From the NCBI GenBank assembly GCA_030653975.1, contig JAURYH010000020.1:1-64000 (forward strand): DNA of 64,000 nucleotides, given 5' to 3'. The notes under the pieces are model-generated. The model worked only from the letters and a program-made list of their open reading frames with translations. It was not told the origin of the DNA and ran no database searches. Positions 1 to 9,025 of this stretch are shown one piece after another. This DNA comes from Hydrogenophaga sp. (GTDB lineage: Bacteria > Pseudomonadota > Gammaproteobacteria > Burkholderiales > Burkholderiaceae_C). The translations under genes were made by a program, and so were the position numbers. Numbering within the stretch: the first letter of the stretch is position 1; each line of letters begins with the position of its first letter.

Positions 1-1
1 A

Positions 2-112
2 GTGGCCATCGTGGCTTGCATGCGCAAGCTCCTGACCATCCTCAACGCCATGCTCAGAGATCAGGCTTCATGGAGCACTCTCAAGCATGAGATTTCCGCT
101 CAATCCACTTGA
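2..112 (+). CDS. IS110-family transposase, C-terminal end (cut by window edge)
   Basis: Reading frame 2 is open from the left edge to a TGA at 110-112 and encodes 36 residues. The stretch VACMRKLLTILNAMLRD is the characteristic C-terminal helix of IS110/IS1111-type DEDD transposases (usually followed by a short tail such as TPW). Only the tail is visible, so whether the element is complete upstream cannot be judged. The 13-residue tail after ASW is longer than usual. IS110 elements carry the recombination signals outside the ORF, so the element boundary probably lies in the next hundred bases, but I cannot define it. Confidence 0.72.
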   Translation: MAIVACMRKLLTILNAMLRDQASWSTLKHEISAQST

Positions 113-126
113 CTTTCAACACAGTT

Positions 127-172
127 GCTCAAGGGGGCAACGCGAGCGGCCTGGCGAAGCCAGTTCCGCCGC
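127..172 (+). repeat. Partial, inverted copy of the type A intergenic repeat
   Basis: The bases CTCAAGGGGGC followed by GGCCTGGCGAAGCCAGTTCCGC match the reverse complement of the repeat at 22871-22953 with substitutions. It is the only copy in the opposite orientation and lies between the transposase tail and the copy at 266-339. The remaining bases of 113-265 show nothing I recognise. Confidence 0.5.
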
Positions 173-265
173 GTTCTGGGCGGGACCCTGCATGCGTTGC
201 AGGTCGCGCTCCGGCGTGCCCTATCCAGGAGCGCGTCCGGCGCACGTGCCCCCACCCAGAGCAGC

Positions 266-339
266 CGTGGAACCGGCTCCGCCGGGCCACCAGCTGCGTC
301 CCCCCTCCGGGGGGAAGCCGCGCAGCGGCGCAGGGGGGG
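266..339 (-). repeat. Type A intergenic repeat, copy 1
   Basis: Contains the shared blocks GGAACCGGCT-CCGCCGGGCC, CCCCCTCCGGGGGG and GCGCAGCGGCGCAGGGGGG. On the leftward mRNA these fold into consecutive hairpins. It abuts the TAG stop of the CoA-ligase gene at 340. Confidence 0.7.
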
Positions 340-1599
340 CTACTGATAACTCCGCGCGTCCTCGATCACCTTGCCATCGTTGGGCAGGCTGCCCGGGCTC
401 ACCACCTGGATCTCGCCGCGCAGCTTGGTGACGTCGCGCACCGCCGCCTCCAGCTGCGCCCGCAGGCCGTCGGTGGTGTCCGTGGTCTCGACCAGCAGGC
501 ACATCCGGTCGTTGGCCATTTCACCGTTGACCACCAGCCGGGCTTTCTGCACCTGCGGAAAGCGGCGCGTGATCTCTGCCACCTGCGAGGGGTGCACAAA
601 CATGCCCTTGATTTTGGTGGTCTGGTCGGCGCGCCCCATCCAGCCCTTGATGCGCGGCGCCGTGCGCCCGGTGGGGCAGGCGCCGCTCAGGATCGCCGAC
701 AGGTCGCCGGTGCCGAAGCGGATCAACGGGTAAGCCGGGTTGAGCGACGTCACCACCAGCTCGCCCACCTCGCCGTCGGGCACAGGCGTGCCGGTGCCCG
801 GGCGCACGATCTCCACGATCACGCCTTCATCGAGCACCAGGCCTTCGCGCGCGGTGGTCTCATAGGCCACCAGACCGAGGTCGGCCGTGGCGTAGGTCTG
901 GTACACGTTTACACCCTGTTCCTTGAACCAGGCGGTGAGGCTCGGCGGGCAGGCTTCGCCGCCGACCGAGGCCTTGCTCAGGCAACGGATATCGACGCCG
1001 CCTTCTTTGGCCTTTTCCAGCAGGATGCGCAGGAAGCTCGGTGTGCCGGTGTAGGCGTCGGGCTTGAGGTCCACCATCGCTTCAAGCTGTTGCTCGGTCT
1101 GGCCGGTGCCGGCGGGAAACACCGTGCAGCCCACGGCGTGCGCGCCCGACTCCAGGATGAACGCTCCCGGCGTCATGTGGTAGCTGAAGCTGTTGTGCAC
1201 CAGCTCGCCCGCGCGAAATCCCGCGGCGAACAACGCGCGCCCGGCGCGCCAGTAGTCCCTGGTCGTGCCTTCGGGTTCGTAGATCGGTCCCGGGCTGGCA
1301 AAGATGCGCGACATGGCCGGACCGCGCACCAGCGCAGAGAAGCCACCGAAGGCATCGTGCTCACGTTTGGCCTTCTGGCGTTCCAGCAGCTCGCTCTTGC
1401 GCGTGACGGGAATGCGGGTCAATGCGGCGCGGTTGTCGATGCTGGCCACGTCGATGTCGCGCAGGATGTCGGCAAAGGCGGCGCTGTTCGCCTTGGCGTG
1501 GGCCAACTGACCCGGCAGCGCCGCCATCTGAGCGGCTTCACGCTCAGCGGGGGAGCGTGTTTCCAGAGCGTCGAAGAAGTCGGTCATGTCGAGAGCCAC
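340..1599 (-). CDS. Phenylacetate-CoA ligase-like AMP-forming ligase
   Basis: A 419-residue member of the PaaK-type adenylate-forming family, which activates an (aryl) carboxylic acid with ATP and CoA. Family features seen: the N-terminal substrate-domain phrase IPVTRKSELLERQ, a PGPIYEPEGTT segment, YQTYATADLG in the place of the adenylate-binding motif, and a C-terminal LIRFGTGDLSA...GWMGRADQTTKIKGMFVHPSQ hinge/C-domain. The usual SSGTTG nucleotide loop is replaced by EPEGTTRDY, so substrate and activity are uncertain. It is the last gene of the leftward Liv-transporter operon, which already contains another CoA ligase. That suggests an imported acid is thioesterified here. Being PaaK-like does not prove phenylacetate is the substrate. 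Confidence 0.85.
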   Translation of the reverse strand: MALDMTDFFDALETRSPAEREAAQMAALPGQLAHAKANSAAFADILRDIDVASIDNRAALTRIPVTRKSELLERQKAKREHDAFGGFSALVRGPAMSRIFASPGPIYEPEGTTRDYWRAGRALFAAGFRAGELVHNSFSYHMTPGAFILESGAHAVGCTVFPAGTGQTEQQLEAMVDLKPDAYTGTPSFLRILLEKAKEGGVDIRCLSKASVGGEACPPSLTAWFKEQGVNVYQTYATADLGLVAYETTAREGLVLDEGVIVEIVRPGTGTPVPDGEVGELVVTSLNPAYPLIRFGTGDLSAILSGACPTGRTAPRIKGWMGRADQTTKIKGMFVHPSQVAEITRRFPQVQKARLVVNGEMANDRMCLLVETTDTTDGLRAQLEAAVRDVTKLRGEIQVVSPGSLPNDGKVIEDARSYQ

Positions 1600-1632
1600 A
1601 AATGTTGGAGCGAAATGTCTGATGTCAGAAAG

Positions 1633-1735
1633 CGGTGGAACCGGCTTTGCCGGGCCAGGAGCAAAGCCCCCTTGAGGGGGGTGACGCCGAAGGCGGCGCG
1701 GGGGGTGTCATGTACTGCGGCGCGGGGGTGGGCCA
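1633..1735 (-). repeat. Type A intergenic repeat, copy 2
   Basis: Holds GGAACCGGCTTTGCCGGGCC, CCCCCTTGAGGGGGG and GCCGAAGGCGGCGCGGGGGG, followed by a second partial GCGGCGCGGGGGT block. It lies directly 3' of livF (stop at 1736-1738) and fills the gap to the downstream ligase gene. Confidence 0.75.
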
Positions 1736-2545
1736 TCAAGCGAGCCAACGCTTCCTGCGCTTGTACGACTTCACGTCCTTGAACGACTTGCGTTCGCCGC
1801 CGCCCATGCCGAGGTAGAACTCCTTCACGTCTTCGTTGTTGCGCAGGTCCGAGGCCAGGCCGTCCATCACGATGCGACCGCTCTCCATGATGTAGCCGTA
1901 GTCGGCGTACTTCAGCGCCATGTTGGTGTTCTGCTCGGCCAGCAGGAAGGTGACCTTTTCCTTGGTGTTGAGGTCCTTCACGATCTCGAACACCTCTTCC
2001 ACGATCTGCGGCGCCAGGCCCATCGAGGGTTCGTCCAGCAGCACCACGCTGGGGTTGGCCATCAGCGCGCGACCGATGGCGCACATCTGCTGTTCGCCAC
2101 CCGAGGTGTAGGCCGCCTGCGAGGTGCGGCGCGTCTTCAGGCGCGGGAAGTAGTTGTAGACCTTCTCCAGGTTGCGCGCGATCTCGGCCTTGTCGGTGCG
2201 CGTGTACGAACCGGTCATCAGGTTTTCTTCGATGGTCAGGTGGGCGAAGCAGTGGCGCCCCTCCATCACCTGCACCACACCGCGGTTCACCAGATCGGCG
2301 GGCGTGAGGTTTTCAATGCGCTCGCCGCGCAGCTCCACGCTGCCCTTGGTGACCTCACCGCGCTCGGCCTTGAGCAGGTTGGAGATGGCGCGCAGCGTGG
2401 TGGTCTTGCCCGCCCCGTTGCCGCCCAGCAGCGCCGCGATCTTGCCTTCCGGCACGTTGAGCGACACGCCCTTGAGCACGAGGATCACGTGGTTGTAGAT
2501 GACCTCGATGCCGTTGACGTTGAGAACAATGTTGGGAGTCGTCAT
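1736..2545 (-). CDS. livF: Branched-chain amino-acid-type ABC transporter ATP-binding protein LivF
   Basis: One of the two ATPases of a Liv/HAAT-family importer. Walker A is GGNGAGKTT, the signature is SGGEQQMCAIGRAL and Walker B is SVVLLDEP, followed by the LivF-typical SMGLAPQIVEEVFEI. I place the start at the ATG at 2545 (MTTPNIVLNVNGIEV), which has AAGGAAC 5 bases upstream, rather than at an ATG seven codons earlier. About 269 residues; the C-terminal KRRKRWLA tail is slightly longer than in classical LivF. In the operon it follows the binding protein and precedes the PaaK-like ligase. The ligand need not be an amino acid; many such operons in Burkholderiales carry aromatic or aliphatic acids. 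Confidence 0.92.
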   Translation of the reverse strand: MTTPNIVLNVNGIEVIYNHVILVLKGVSLNVPEGKIAALLGGNGAGKTTTLRAISNLLKAERGEVTKGSVELRGERIENLTPADLVNRGVVQVMEGRHCFAHLTIEENLMTGSYTRTDKAEIARNLEKVYNYFPRLKTRRTSQAAYTSGGEQQMCAIGRALMANPSVVLLDEPSMGLAPQIVEEVFEIVKDLNTKEKVTFLLAEQNTNMALKYADYGYIMESGRIVMDGLASDLRNNEDVKEFYLGMGGGERKSFKDVKSYKRRKRWLA

Positions 2546-2650
2546 GGTGTGTTCCTTGGGAGCCATTCGAAAGACCGAGCGGGCCGGCCTTTCGGATGGC
2601 GGCTGAAGTCAGCCGCCGAGACCCGCCGCGAGTGCGATGACCCGGTCAAG

Positions 2651-2732
2651 GGACACCGCGGAACCGGCTTTGCCGGGCCGCTGGTGTCGCCCCCTTGAGG
2701 GGGTCGCGCGAAAGCGCGGCGGGGGTGTTACA
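2651..2732 (-). repeat. Type A intergenic repeat, copy 3
   Basis: Contains CCGCGGAACCGGCTTTGCCG, CCCCCTTGAGGGGG and a divergent GCGCGAAAGCGCGGCGGGGG block. It sits in the gap between the binding-protein gene and livF, at the 3' end of the former. Confidence 0.75.
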
Positions 2733-4064
2733 TCAAGATTGGCAGTCGGCGCCAGTGCGACGCGTCAGCTTCTTCTCGGCGGCGTACCGGTCGGCGGCGG
2801 CCTTGACCATGGGCTTGATGATCTGTTCATCGGCCTGGTACCAGTCGCTGGAGAACTCCCACTTGCTGCCGTCCCAGGTGTGGATACGGGCCCAGTTCGC
2901 GCCCATGTGGTCCTGGCAGCTGGTGGAGATCGGACGCAGCACGCCCTTGAAGCCCAGCGCGTCGAGCTTGGCCTGGGTCAGGTTCAGGTTCTCGTAGCCC
3001 CAGCGAGCCTGCTCACCCGTGATGACCTTGCCTTTGCCGTACTTCTCCTGGGCCTGGCGCACGCCTTCGACGGCGAACATGGCGCTGAAGAGGCCGCGCA
3101 TGTACAGCACGTCGCCCACTTCTTCCTTCGGACCGGTGCCCTGGCCTTTGGCGTGCAGCTTCTCCAGCACTTCCTTGACGACATCGGAGCCTTTCTCGGC
3201 GCCATGTTGCATGGTGATGGCGTTGTAGCCCTTGGCACCCATGCCGACGTCCTTCACATCGGGTTCAGCGCCGGCCCACCACACGCCATAGATCTTTTCG
3301 CGCGGGTAGCCGGTGGCCTGGGCTTCCTTGAGCAGGGTGGAGTTCATCACGCCCCAGCCCCAGTTGACCACGTAGTCCGGGCGGCTCTGGCGGATCTGCA
3401 GCCAGGTGGACTTCTGCTCCACGCCCGGGTGTGTCACGGGCAACAGGCTCAGCTTGAAGCCGTGCATGGCGGCGCGTTCCTGCAGGATCGGGATGGCTTC
3501 CTTGCCGAACGGGCTGTCGTGGTAGACCAGCGCGATGTGCTTGCCCTTGAGGTTGGCGGCGCCGCCCAGCTTCTTGGCGATGTCCTGGATGATCACGTCA
3601 CCGGCCACCCAGTAGGTGCCTGCCAGCGGGAAGTTCCACTTGAACACGCCGCCGTCGGCCGACTCGCTGCGGCCATAGCCGGCGGTGATCAGGGGGATCT
3701 TGTCGACGGGGGCCTTCTCGGTCAGCGCGAAGGTGATGCCGGTGGACAGCGGCTGGAACACGGTGGCGCCTTTGCCCTTCAGGCGCTCGTAGCACTCCAC
3801 GCCGCGGTCGGTGGCGTAGCCGGTTTCGCACTCTTCGTACGACAGCTTCACGCCGTTGACGCCGCCGCGGGCGTTCACCAGCTTGAGGTAGTCCACATAG
3901 CCGTTGGCAAAGGGCACGCCGTTGGGCGCGTAGGCGCCGGTGCGGTACACCAGCACCGGGAAGAACTGCTCTTTGGCCTGGGCCATGGCAGCGGTGGAGA
4001 CCAGCGCGCCCGATACGGCGGCACAGGCCAGGGATACAGAAAGAGCAAGGTTACGCAGCTTCAT
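2733..4064 (-). CDS. ABC transporter substrate-binding protein (Liv/HAAT family)
   Basis: A 443-residue periplasmic binding protein. Residues 1-30 form a classical signal peptide (positive MKLRN, then a hydrophobic stretch, cleavage near AMA-QA). The mature part fits the type I periplasmic fold used by Liv-type importers: an N-terminal lobe beginning EQFFPVLVYRTGAYAPNG, and LIGVVYHDSPFGKE-like and VNWGWGVMNSTLLKE segments. It has more cysteines (including a C-terminal GADCQS) than LivJ. The long sequence and the neighbouring CoA ligases argue for an organic acid rather than leucine as ligand. Located between livM and livF in one operon. Confidence 0.88.
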   Translation of the reverse strand: MKLRNLALSVSLACAAVSGALVSTAAMAQAKEQFFPVLVYRTGAYAPNGVPFANGYVDYLKLVNARGGVNGVKLSYEECETGYATDRGVECYERLKGKGATVFQPLSTGITFALTEKAPVDKIPLITAGYGRSESADGGVFKWNFPLAGTYWVAGDVIIQDIAKKLGGAANLKGKHIALVYHDSPFGKEAIPILQERAAMHGFKLSLLPVTHPGVEQKSTWLQIRQSRPDYVVNWGWGVMNSTLLKEAQATGYPREKIYGVWWAGAEPDVKDVGMGAKGYNAITMQHGAEKGSDVVKEVLEKLHAKGQGTGPKEEVGDVLYMRGLFSAMFAVEGVRQAQEKYGKGKVITGEQARWGYENLNLTQAKLDALGFKGVLRPISTSCQDHMGANWARIHTWDGSKWEFSSDWYQADEQIIKPMVKAAADRYAAEKKLTRRTGADCQS

Positions 4065-4207
4065 TTCGTTTGTCTCCTAAGGAAAAACCAACACACAAAA
4101 AACCAACCCGAGGGCCTGTCAGTTCACTCCGCCCGCAGCGCTGGCGCATCGGGCATTTCCCCATCGGGGATCACCCTGACACACCGCCGACCACGACCGT
4201 GCGGACA

Positions 4208-5284
4208 TCAGTGCGGGAAAGGCCACAACCGCAACTTCTGTTTGCCGATGCTCCAGAGCTTGGCCAGACCGTGGGGTTCCACGATCAGGAACCAGACGAT
4301 CAGCGCGCCGAAGACCATGAATTCCGTGTGCGAGATGCCGGCGGTGGAGATCTCCACGCCAAAGACCGCGCCCAGCGCGGGCAGGAACTGGTTCAGGAAG
4401 ATGGGCAGCACCACGATGAACGCCGCGCCGAAGAAGCTGCCCATGATGGAACCCATGCCGCCGATGATCACCATGAACAGCAGCTGGAACGAGCGGTCGA
4501 TGGAGAACGCGGCAGGCTCCCACGAACTCAGGTGCACAAAACCCCAGAGGCCGCCGGCCACGCCGATGATGAAAGAGCTGACGGCGAACGCGCTGAGCTT
4601 GGCGTACATCGGGCGAATGCCGATCACCGCGGCGGCCACGTCCATGTCGCGGATCGCCATCCACTCGCGGCCAATGGCCGAGCGCACCAGGTTTTTCGCC
4701 AGCAGGCCGAACACCACCAGGAAGGCCAGGCAGAAGATGTATTTCTGCAAGGGCGTCTGGATCGAGAAGCCAAACACCTGCAGGTTCGAGACCGAGACCG
4801 AGCCCGAGGCGTTGTTGTTGGTGAACCAGCCGATGCGCAGGAAGGCCCAGTCGCAGAAGAACTGCGCCGCCAGCGTGGCCACCGCCAGGTAGAGCCCCTT
4901 CACCCGCAGGCTGGGGATGCCGAAGAACATGCCCACCAGCGTGGCGAAGAAGCCGCCCGAGAGCAGGGCGATGATCAGCGGCATGCCTTCCACGCGGATA
5001 TAGGTGTTGTAGGCCATGTAGGCGCCCACCGCCATGAAGGCGCCCGAGCCCAGCGAGATCTGCCCGCAGTAGCCCACCAGGATGTTCACGCCCAGCGCAG
5101 CCAGCGCCAGGATCAGGAACGGGATCAGGATGGCGCGGAACATGTATTCGTCGGCCAGCAGCGGCACGCCGACGAAGGCGAAAGCGATCAGCGCGAGGAT
5201 GGCCCAGCGGTCCTGCGCGATCGGGAAGATCTGCTGGTCGGTGCGGTAAGAGGTCTTGAATTGACCGTTTTCACGATAGAACAT
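4208..5284 (-). CDS. livM: Branched-chain amino-acid-type ABC transporter permease LivM
   Basis: A 358-residue inner-membrane permease with about eight to ten hydrophobic segments and the LivM hallmark LVGYCGQISLGSGAFMAVGAY near residues 89-110. The cytoplasmic loop REWMAIRDMDVAAAVIGI is the segment that couples to the ATPase. The C-terminus (LIVEPHGLAKLWSIGKQKLRLWPF) is typical. It pairs with LivH to form the channel. It is separated from livH by a 69-bp gap that contains a long imperfect hairpin, unusual within a transporter operon whose other junctions overlap or nearly so. Confidence 0.93.
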   Translation of the reverse strand: MFYRENGQFKTSYRTDQQIFPIAQDRWAILALIAFAFVGVPLLADEYMFRAILIPFLILALAALGVNILVGYCGQISLGSGAFMAVGAYMAYNTYIRVEGMPLIIALLSGGFFATLVGMFFGIPSLRVKGLYLAVATLAAQFFCDWAFLRIGWFTNNNASGSVSVSNLQVFGFSIQTPLQKYIFCLAFLVVFGLLAKNLVRSAIGREWMAIRDMDVAAAVIGIRPMYAKLSAFAVSSFIIGVAGGLWGFVHLSSWEPAAFSIDRSFQLLFMVIIGGMGSIMGSFFGAAFIVVLPIFLNQFLPALGAVFGVEISTAGISHTEFMVFGALIVWFLIVEPHGLAKLWSIGKQKLRLWPFPH

Positions 5285-5304
5285 ATGGGTTCCCTATTCA
5301 GTTG

Positions 5305-5344
5305 GGGTCAGAGCACATTTGCTGCGCAAATCGTGATCTGACCC
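5305..5344. repeat. 40-nt imperfect inverted repeat between livH and livM
   Basis: GGGTCAGA at 5305-5312 pairs with TCTGACCC at 5337-5344, and the inner arms GCACATTTGC and GCAAATCGTG pair almost fully around a three-base loop. On the leftward transcript it would form a stable stem immediately after the livH-side sequence and before livM. There is no U-tract, so it looks more like a REP-type palindrome or an mRNA-stability element than an intrinsic terminator. Confidence 0.7.
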
Positions 5345-5353
5345 GCAAGGCAT

Positions 5354-6283
5354 TCAGACTCGGTCAATGATCTTCTCGCCGAACAAGCCTTGAGGCCTGA
5401 ACAGGAGGAACACCAGCGCCAGCACATACGCAAACCAGATCTCGATGCCGCCGCCCACATAGGGGCCGAGGTAGACCTCGGAGAGCTTCTCGCCCACACC
5501 GATGATCAGGCCGCCGATGATGGCGCCGGGCACCGAAGTCAGTCCGCCCAGGATGATCACGGGCAGCGCCCGCAGGGCCACGGTGGTGAGCGAGAACTGC
5601 ACGCCCATCTTGGAGCCCCAGATGATCCCGGCCACGAGGGCCGTGATCCCGGCCACGAACCAGACGATGACCCAGATGCGGTTGAGCGGGATGCCGATCG
5701 ATTGCGCCGCCTGGTGGTCGTCGGCCACGGCGCGCAGCGCCCGCCCGGTGCTGGTCTTCTGGAAGAACAGCGACAAAACGATCACCAGCAAGGCCGCTAC
5801 GCAGGCTGCGTACACGTCTTCCAGGTTCACCAGCACGCCGCCTTCGAACATGCCTTCCAGCAGGAAGATCGGGTCCTTGGGCATGCCGACATCGATCTGG
5901 TAGATGTCGCTTCCAAAGATCGTTTGACCCAGGCCGTCGAGGAAGTAGGTGATGCCCAGCGTGGCCATCAGCAGCGTCACGCCTTCCTGGTTGACCAGGT
6001 GGCGCAGCACCAACCGTTCGATCAGCCAGGCCAGCACAAACATGCACGCCGCCGCCACAGCAAAGGCGAGCACGTTGCCGAGGAACTTGTTGTCCATGCC
6101 CAGCCACTCGGGAATCCACTGCGAGAAGCGGGCCATGGCCAGCGCGGCGAACAGCACCATCGCACCCTGCGCGAAGTTGAAGACGCCCGAGGCCTTGTAG
6201 ATCAGCACGAAGCCGAGCGCCACCAGCGAATACAGCATGCCGGCCATCAGGCCGCCGAGCAGTGTTTCAAGAAAGAATGCCAT
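5354..6283 (-). CDS. livH: Branched-chain amino-acid-type ABC transporter permease LivH
   Basis: A 309-residue inner-membrane permease of the LivH family. The N-terminus LLGGLMAGMLYSLVALGFVLIYK and the following FNFAQGAMVLFAAL are diagnostic. The ATPase-coupling loop RALRAVADDHQAAQSIGIPLNRI lies near residue 180, and the C-terminal LVFLLFRPQGLFGEKI is the usual end. It is the second gene after livG with a 16-bp gap, and forms the translocation channel with LivM. Confidence 0.94.
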   Translation of the reverse strand: MAFFLETLLGGLMAGMLYSLVALGFVLIYKASGVFNFAQGAMVLFAALAMARFSQWIPEWLGMDNKFLGNVLAFAVAAACMFVLAWLIERLVLRHLVNQEGVTLLMATLGITYFLDGLGQTIFGSDIYQIDVGMPKDPIFLLEGMFEGGVLVNLEDVYAACVAALLVIVLSLFFQKTSTGRALRAVADDHQAAQSIGIPLNRIWVIVWFVAGITALVAGIIWGSKMGVQFSLTTVALRALPVIILGGLTSVPGAIIGGLIIGVGEKLSEVYLGPYVGGGIEIWFAYVLALVFLLFRPQGLFGEKIIDRV

Positions 6284-6299
6284 CTTGTTGTCTCCGTGT

Positions 6300-7082
6300 T
6301 CAGTGGCTCGTACCGAGGTACGCGCTGATGACTTCTTCGTTGTTGCGCACCTCGTCGGGCGTGCCGTCGCCGATCTTCTTGCCGTAGTCGAGCACCACCA
6401 CGCGGTCGCTGATGTCCATCACCACGCCCATGTCGTGTTCGATCAGCACGATGGTGGTGCCGAACTCGTCGTTCACGTCGAGGATGAAGCGGCTCATGTC
6501 CTGCTTCTCCTCCAGGTTCATGCCGGCCATGGGTTCGTCGAGCAGCAGCACCTGCGGTTCCATCGCCAGCGCGCGGCCCAGGTCGACCCGCTTTTGCAGA
6601 CCGTAGGGCAACTGGCCCACGGGGGTCTTGCGGAAGGCCTGGATTTCCAGGAAGTCGATGATGTGTTCGACGAACTCGCGGTGCTGTTCTTCTTCGCGCT
6701 GCGCTGGACCGATGCGCAGCGCCTGCAGGAACAGGTTGCTCTTGATGCGCAGGTTGCGGCCGGTCATGATGTTGTCGATCACGCTCATGCCCTTGAACAG
6801 CGCCAGGTTCTGGAAGGTGCGGGCGATGCCCATCTCGGCCACCTGCCGGCTGTTCATGTGCTTGAAGGTCTGGCCGCGGAAGCTGATGCTGCCTTCCTGT
6901 GGCTGGTACACGCCGTTGATGCAGTTGAGCATGGAGCTCTTGCCGGCGCCGTTGGGGCCGATGATGGCGCGAACCTCGTGTTCCTTCACGTTGAAGGAAA
7001 TGTCGGTCAGCGCCTTCACGCCGCCAAAGCGCAGGCTGATGTTCTGGACGTCGAGGATGACGTCGCCAATCTTCTTTGTCAT
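6300..7082 (-). CDS. livG: Branched-chain amino-acid-type ABC transporter ATP-binding protein LivG
   Basis: A 260-residue ATPase. Walker A is GPNGAGKSS, the LivG-type degenerate signature is LPYGLQKRVDLGRAL, and Walker B is VLLLDEPMAGMN followed by the long LivG insertion EEKQDMSRFI and switch His in VLIEHDM. The start ATG at 7080-7082 overlaps the stop of the upstream acyl-CoA synthetase by four bases (ATGA), implying translational coupling. That ties the CoA ligase to the transporter functionally. Confidence 0.94.
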   Translation of the reverse strand: MTKKIGDVILDVQNISLRFGGVKALTDISFNVKEHEVRAIIGPNGAGKSSMLNCINGVYQPQEGSISFRGQTFKHMNSRQVAEMGIARTFQNLALFKGMSVIDNIMTGRNLRIKSNLFLQALRIGPAQREEEQHREFVEHIIDFLEIQAFRKTPVGQLPYGLQKRVDLGRALAMEPQVLLLDEPMAGMNLEEKQDMSRFILDVNDEFGTTIVLIEHDMGVVMDISDRVVVLDYGKKIGDGTPDEVRNNEEVISAYLGTSH

Positions 7083-9025
7083 GCTGCAGCTTTCACAGGG
7101 GCAAAGGTTTTTGCATCGCGCACCTGGAGCGTGGCGCTCACGCTGCCGGTGCGACCGTCTTCGAACTTCACCTGGGTTTCGATGTACTGCTCGGTCTTGC
7201 CGCTGTACAGGGCGTCGATCAGCACGCTGTATTTGTCAGCGATGAAGCCGCGGCGGACCTTGTTGGTGCGGGTCAGTTCGCCGTCGTCGGCGTCCAGCTC
7301 CTTGTGCAGCACCAGGAAGCGGCTGATCTGGCTGCCGGCCAGCAGTTCGTCGCGGCTCAGGTCGGCGTTGACCTTTTCCACGCACTCGCGAATCAGCTCG
7401 TACACCTCGGGCTTCTGCGCCAGATCGGTGTAGCCGGCATAGGGCAGGTTGCGGCGCTCGGCCCAGTTGCCCACGGCCTCGAAATCGATGTTCACCATCA
7501 CGCAGACCTTCTCGCGCTGGTCGCCATAGGCCACCACCTCCTTGATCTGCGAGAAGAACTTGAGCTTGTTCTCCACGTACTTGGGCGCGAACATGGCGCC
7601 GTCGTTGGCGCCGCCCTTGATGCGGCCGACGTCTTTCACGCGGTCGATGATCTTCAGGTGACCGCTGGCGTCGATGAAGCCCGCGTCGCTGGTGTGGTAC
7701 CAGCCGTCGGCGCTGAGCACCTCGGCCGTGGCAGCCGGGTTCTTGTAGTACTCCTTGAGCAGGCCGGGCGACTTCACCAGGATCTCACCGGTTTCGCTGA
7801 GCTTGATCTCCACGCCTTCGCAGGGCACGCCCACGGTGTCGGCGCGCGCTTCGTGGTCGGGTTGCAGGCAGACGAACACGGCGGTCTCGGTGGAGCCGTA
7901 GAGCTGCTTGAGGTTGATGCCGATGGAACGGTAGAAGCTGAACAGATCGGGCCCGATGGCTTCCCCGGCGGTGTAGGCCACGCGCACGCGGCTGAGCCCC
8001 AGGCTGTTGCGCAGCGGACCGTACACAAAGACATTGCCCAGCGCGTACTTGAGGCTGTCCATGAAGCCGATGGACTTGCCGTCCATCCTGGTCGGGCCGA
8101 CGCGGCGCGCCACGTCCATGAAGGCGTGGAACATCTTGCGCTTGAGCGTGCCCGCGTCTTCCATGCGGATCATCACCGTGGTGAGCAGGCCTTCGAACAC
8201 CCGCGGCGGCGCGAAGTAATAGGTGGGGCCGACTTCCTTGAGGTCGATGGTCACGGTGGCGCCCGATTCCGGGCAGTTCACCACGTAGCCCGCCACCAGC
8301 CATTGCGCGTAGGAAAAGATGTTCTGCCCGATCCACGCGGGCGGCAGATAGGCCAGCACCTCGTCGTTTTCGGTCAGCTTGTCGAACCGGGCGCCCACGG
8401 CGGCGCGGTCGATCAGCGTGTTGTGGGTGTGCACCACGCCCTTGGGGTTGCCGGTGGTGCCGGAGGTGAAGAACATCGCGGCCACGTCGTCGGGCTGCGC
8501 CATCTCCACCTGTTCGATGAACAGCTGCGTGTGGATCTTCGCAAACGCCTGACCCGCGCCGATCAGTTCTTCCAGCGCGCCCAGGCCGGGCTGGTCGTAG
8601 TTGCGCAGGCCGCGCGGATCGTCGTAGTAGATGTGCGAGAGCTGCGGGCAGCGGTCGCGGATTTCGAGCATCTTGTCGACCTGCTCCTGGTCTTCCACCA
8701 CCGCGAAGCGCACATCGGCGTTGTTGATCGGGAACACGCATTCGGCGCCCACCGCGTCCTGGTACAGCGGCACGGGGATCGCGCCCAGCGACTGCGCGGC
8801 CAGCATCGTGGCGTACAGGCGCGGGCGGTTGGCGCCGATCACCACCATGTGTTCGCCGCGCTGCAGGCCGGCCTGGTGCAGGCCGCAGGCCACCGCTTCC
8901 ACCAGCTGCGCCATGTCGGCCCAGGTGGTGGTTTGCCAGATGCCGTATTCCTTCTCGCGCATGGCCGCCGCCGTGGGGCGGCTTTTCGCGTGTTCCAGCA
9001 AGAGCCGGGGGAAAGTCGTTTGCAT
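7079..9025 (-). CDS. Long-chain-type acyl-CoA synthetase (AMP-forming)
   Basis: An adenylate-forming ligase of the FadD15/ACSL type that would convert a free acid, ATP and CoA to acyl-CoA, AMP and PPi. The ATP motif FTSGTTGNPKGVVHTHN is near residue 190, the adenylate motif LYGSTET near residue 390, and the hinge DRVKDVGRIKGGANDG is present; the C-terminus is extended relative to short-chain enzymes, as in ACSL proteins. I choose the ATG at 9025 (MQTTFPRLLLEH), which has GGAGAC six bases upstream, over an in-frame GTG at 9082. First gene of the leftward operon; its presence with the Liv importer and a second ligase suggests uptake coupled to CoA activation. Substrate unknown. Confidence 0.9.
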   Translation of the reverse strand: MQTTFPRLLLEHAKSRPTAAAMREKEYGIWQTTTWADMAQLVEAVACGLHQAGLQRGEHMVVIGANRPRLYATMLAAQSLGAIPVPLYQDAVGAECVFPINNADVRFAVVEDQEQVDKMLEIRDRCPQLSHIYYDDPRGLRNYDQPGLGALEELIGAGQAFAKIHTQLFIEQVEMAQPDDVAAMFFTSGTTGNPKGVVHTHNTLIDRAAVGARFDKLTENDEVLAYLPPAWIGQNIFSYAQWLVAGYVVNCPESGATVTIDLKEVGPTYYFAPPRVFEGLLTTVMIRMEDAGTLKRKMFHAFMDVARRVGPTRMDGKSIGFMDSLKYALGNVFVYGPLRNSLGLSRVRVAYTAGEAIGPDLFSFYRSIGINLKQLYGSTETAVFVCLQPDHEARADTVGVPCEGVEIKLSETGEILVKSPGLLKEYYKNPAATAEVLSADGWYHTSDAGFIDASGHLKIIDRVKDVGRIKGGANDGAMFAPKYVENKLKFFSQIKEVVAYGDQREKVCVMVNIDFEAVGNWAERRNLPYAGYTDLAQKPEVYELIRECVEKVNADLSRDELLAGSQISRFLVLHKELDADDGELTRTNKVRRGFIADKYSVLIDALYSGKTEQYIETQVKFEDGRTGSVSATLQVRDAKTFAPVKAAA

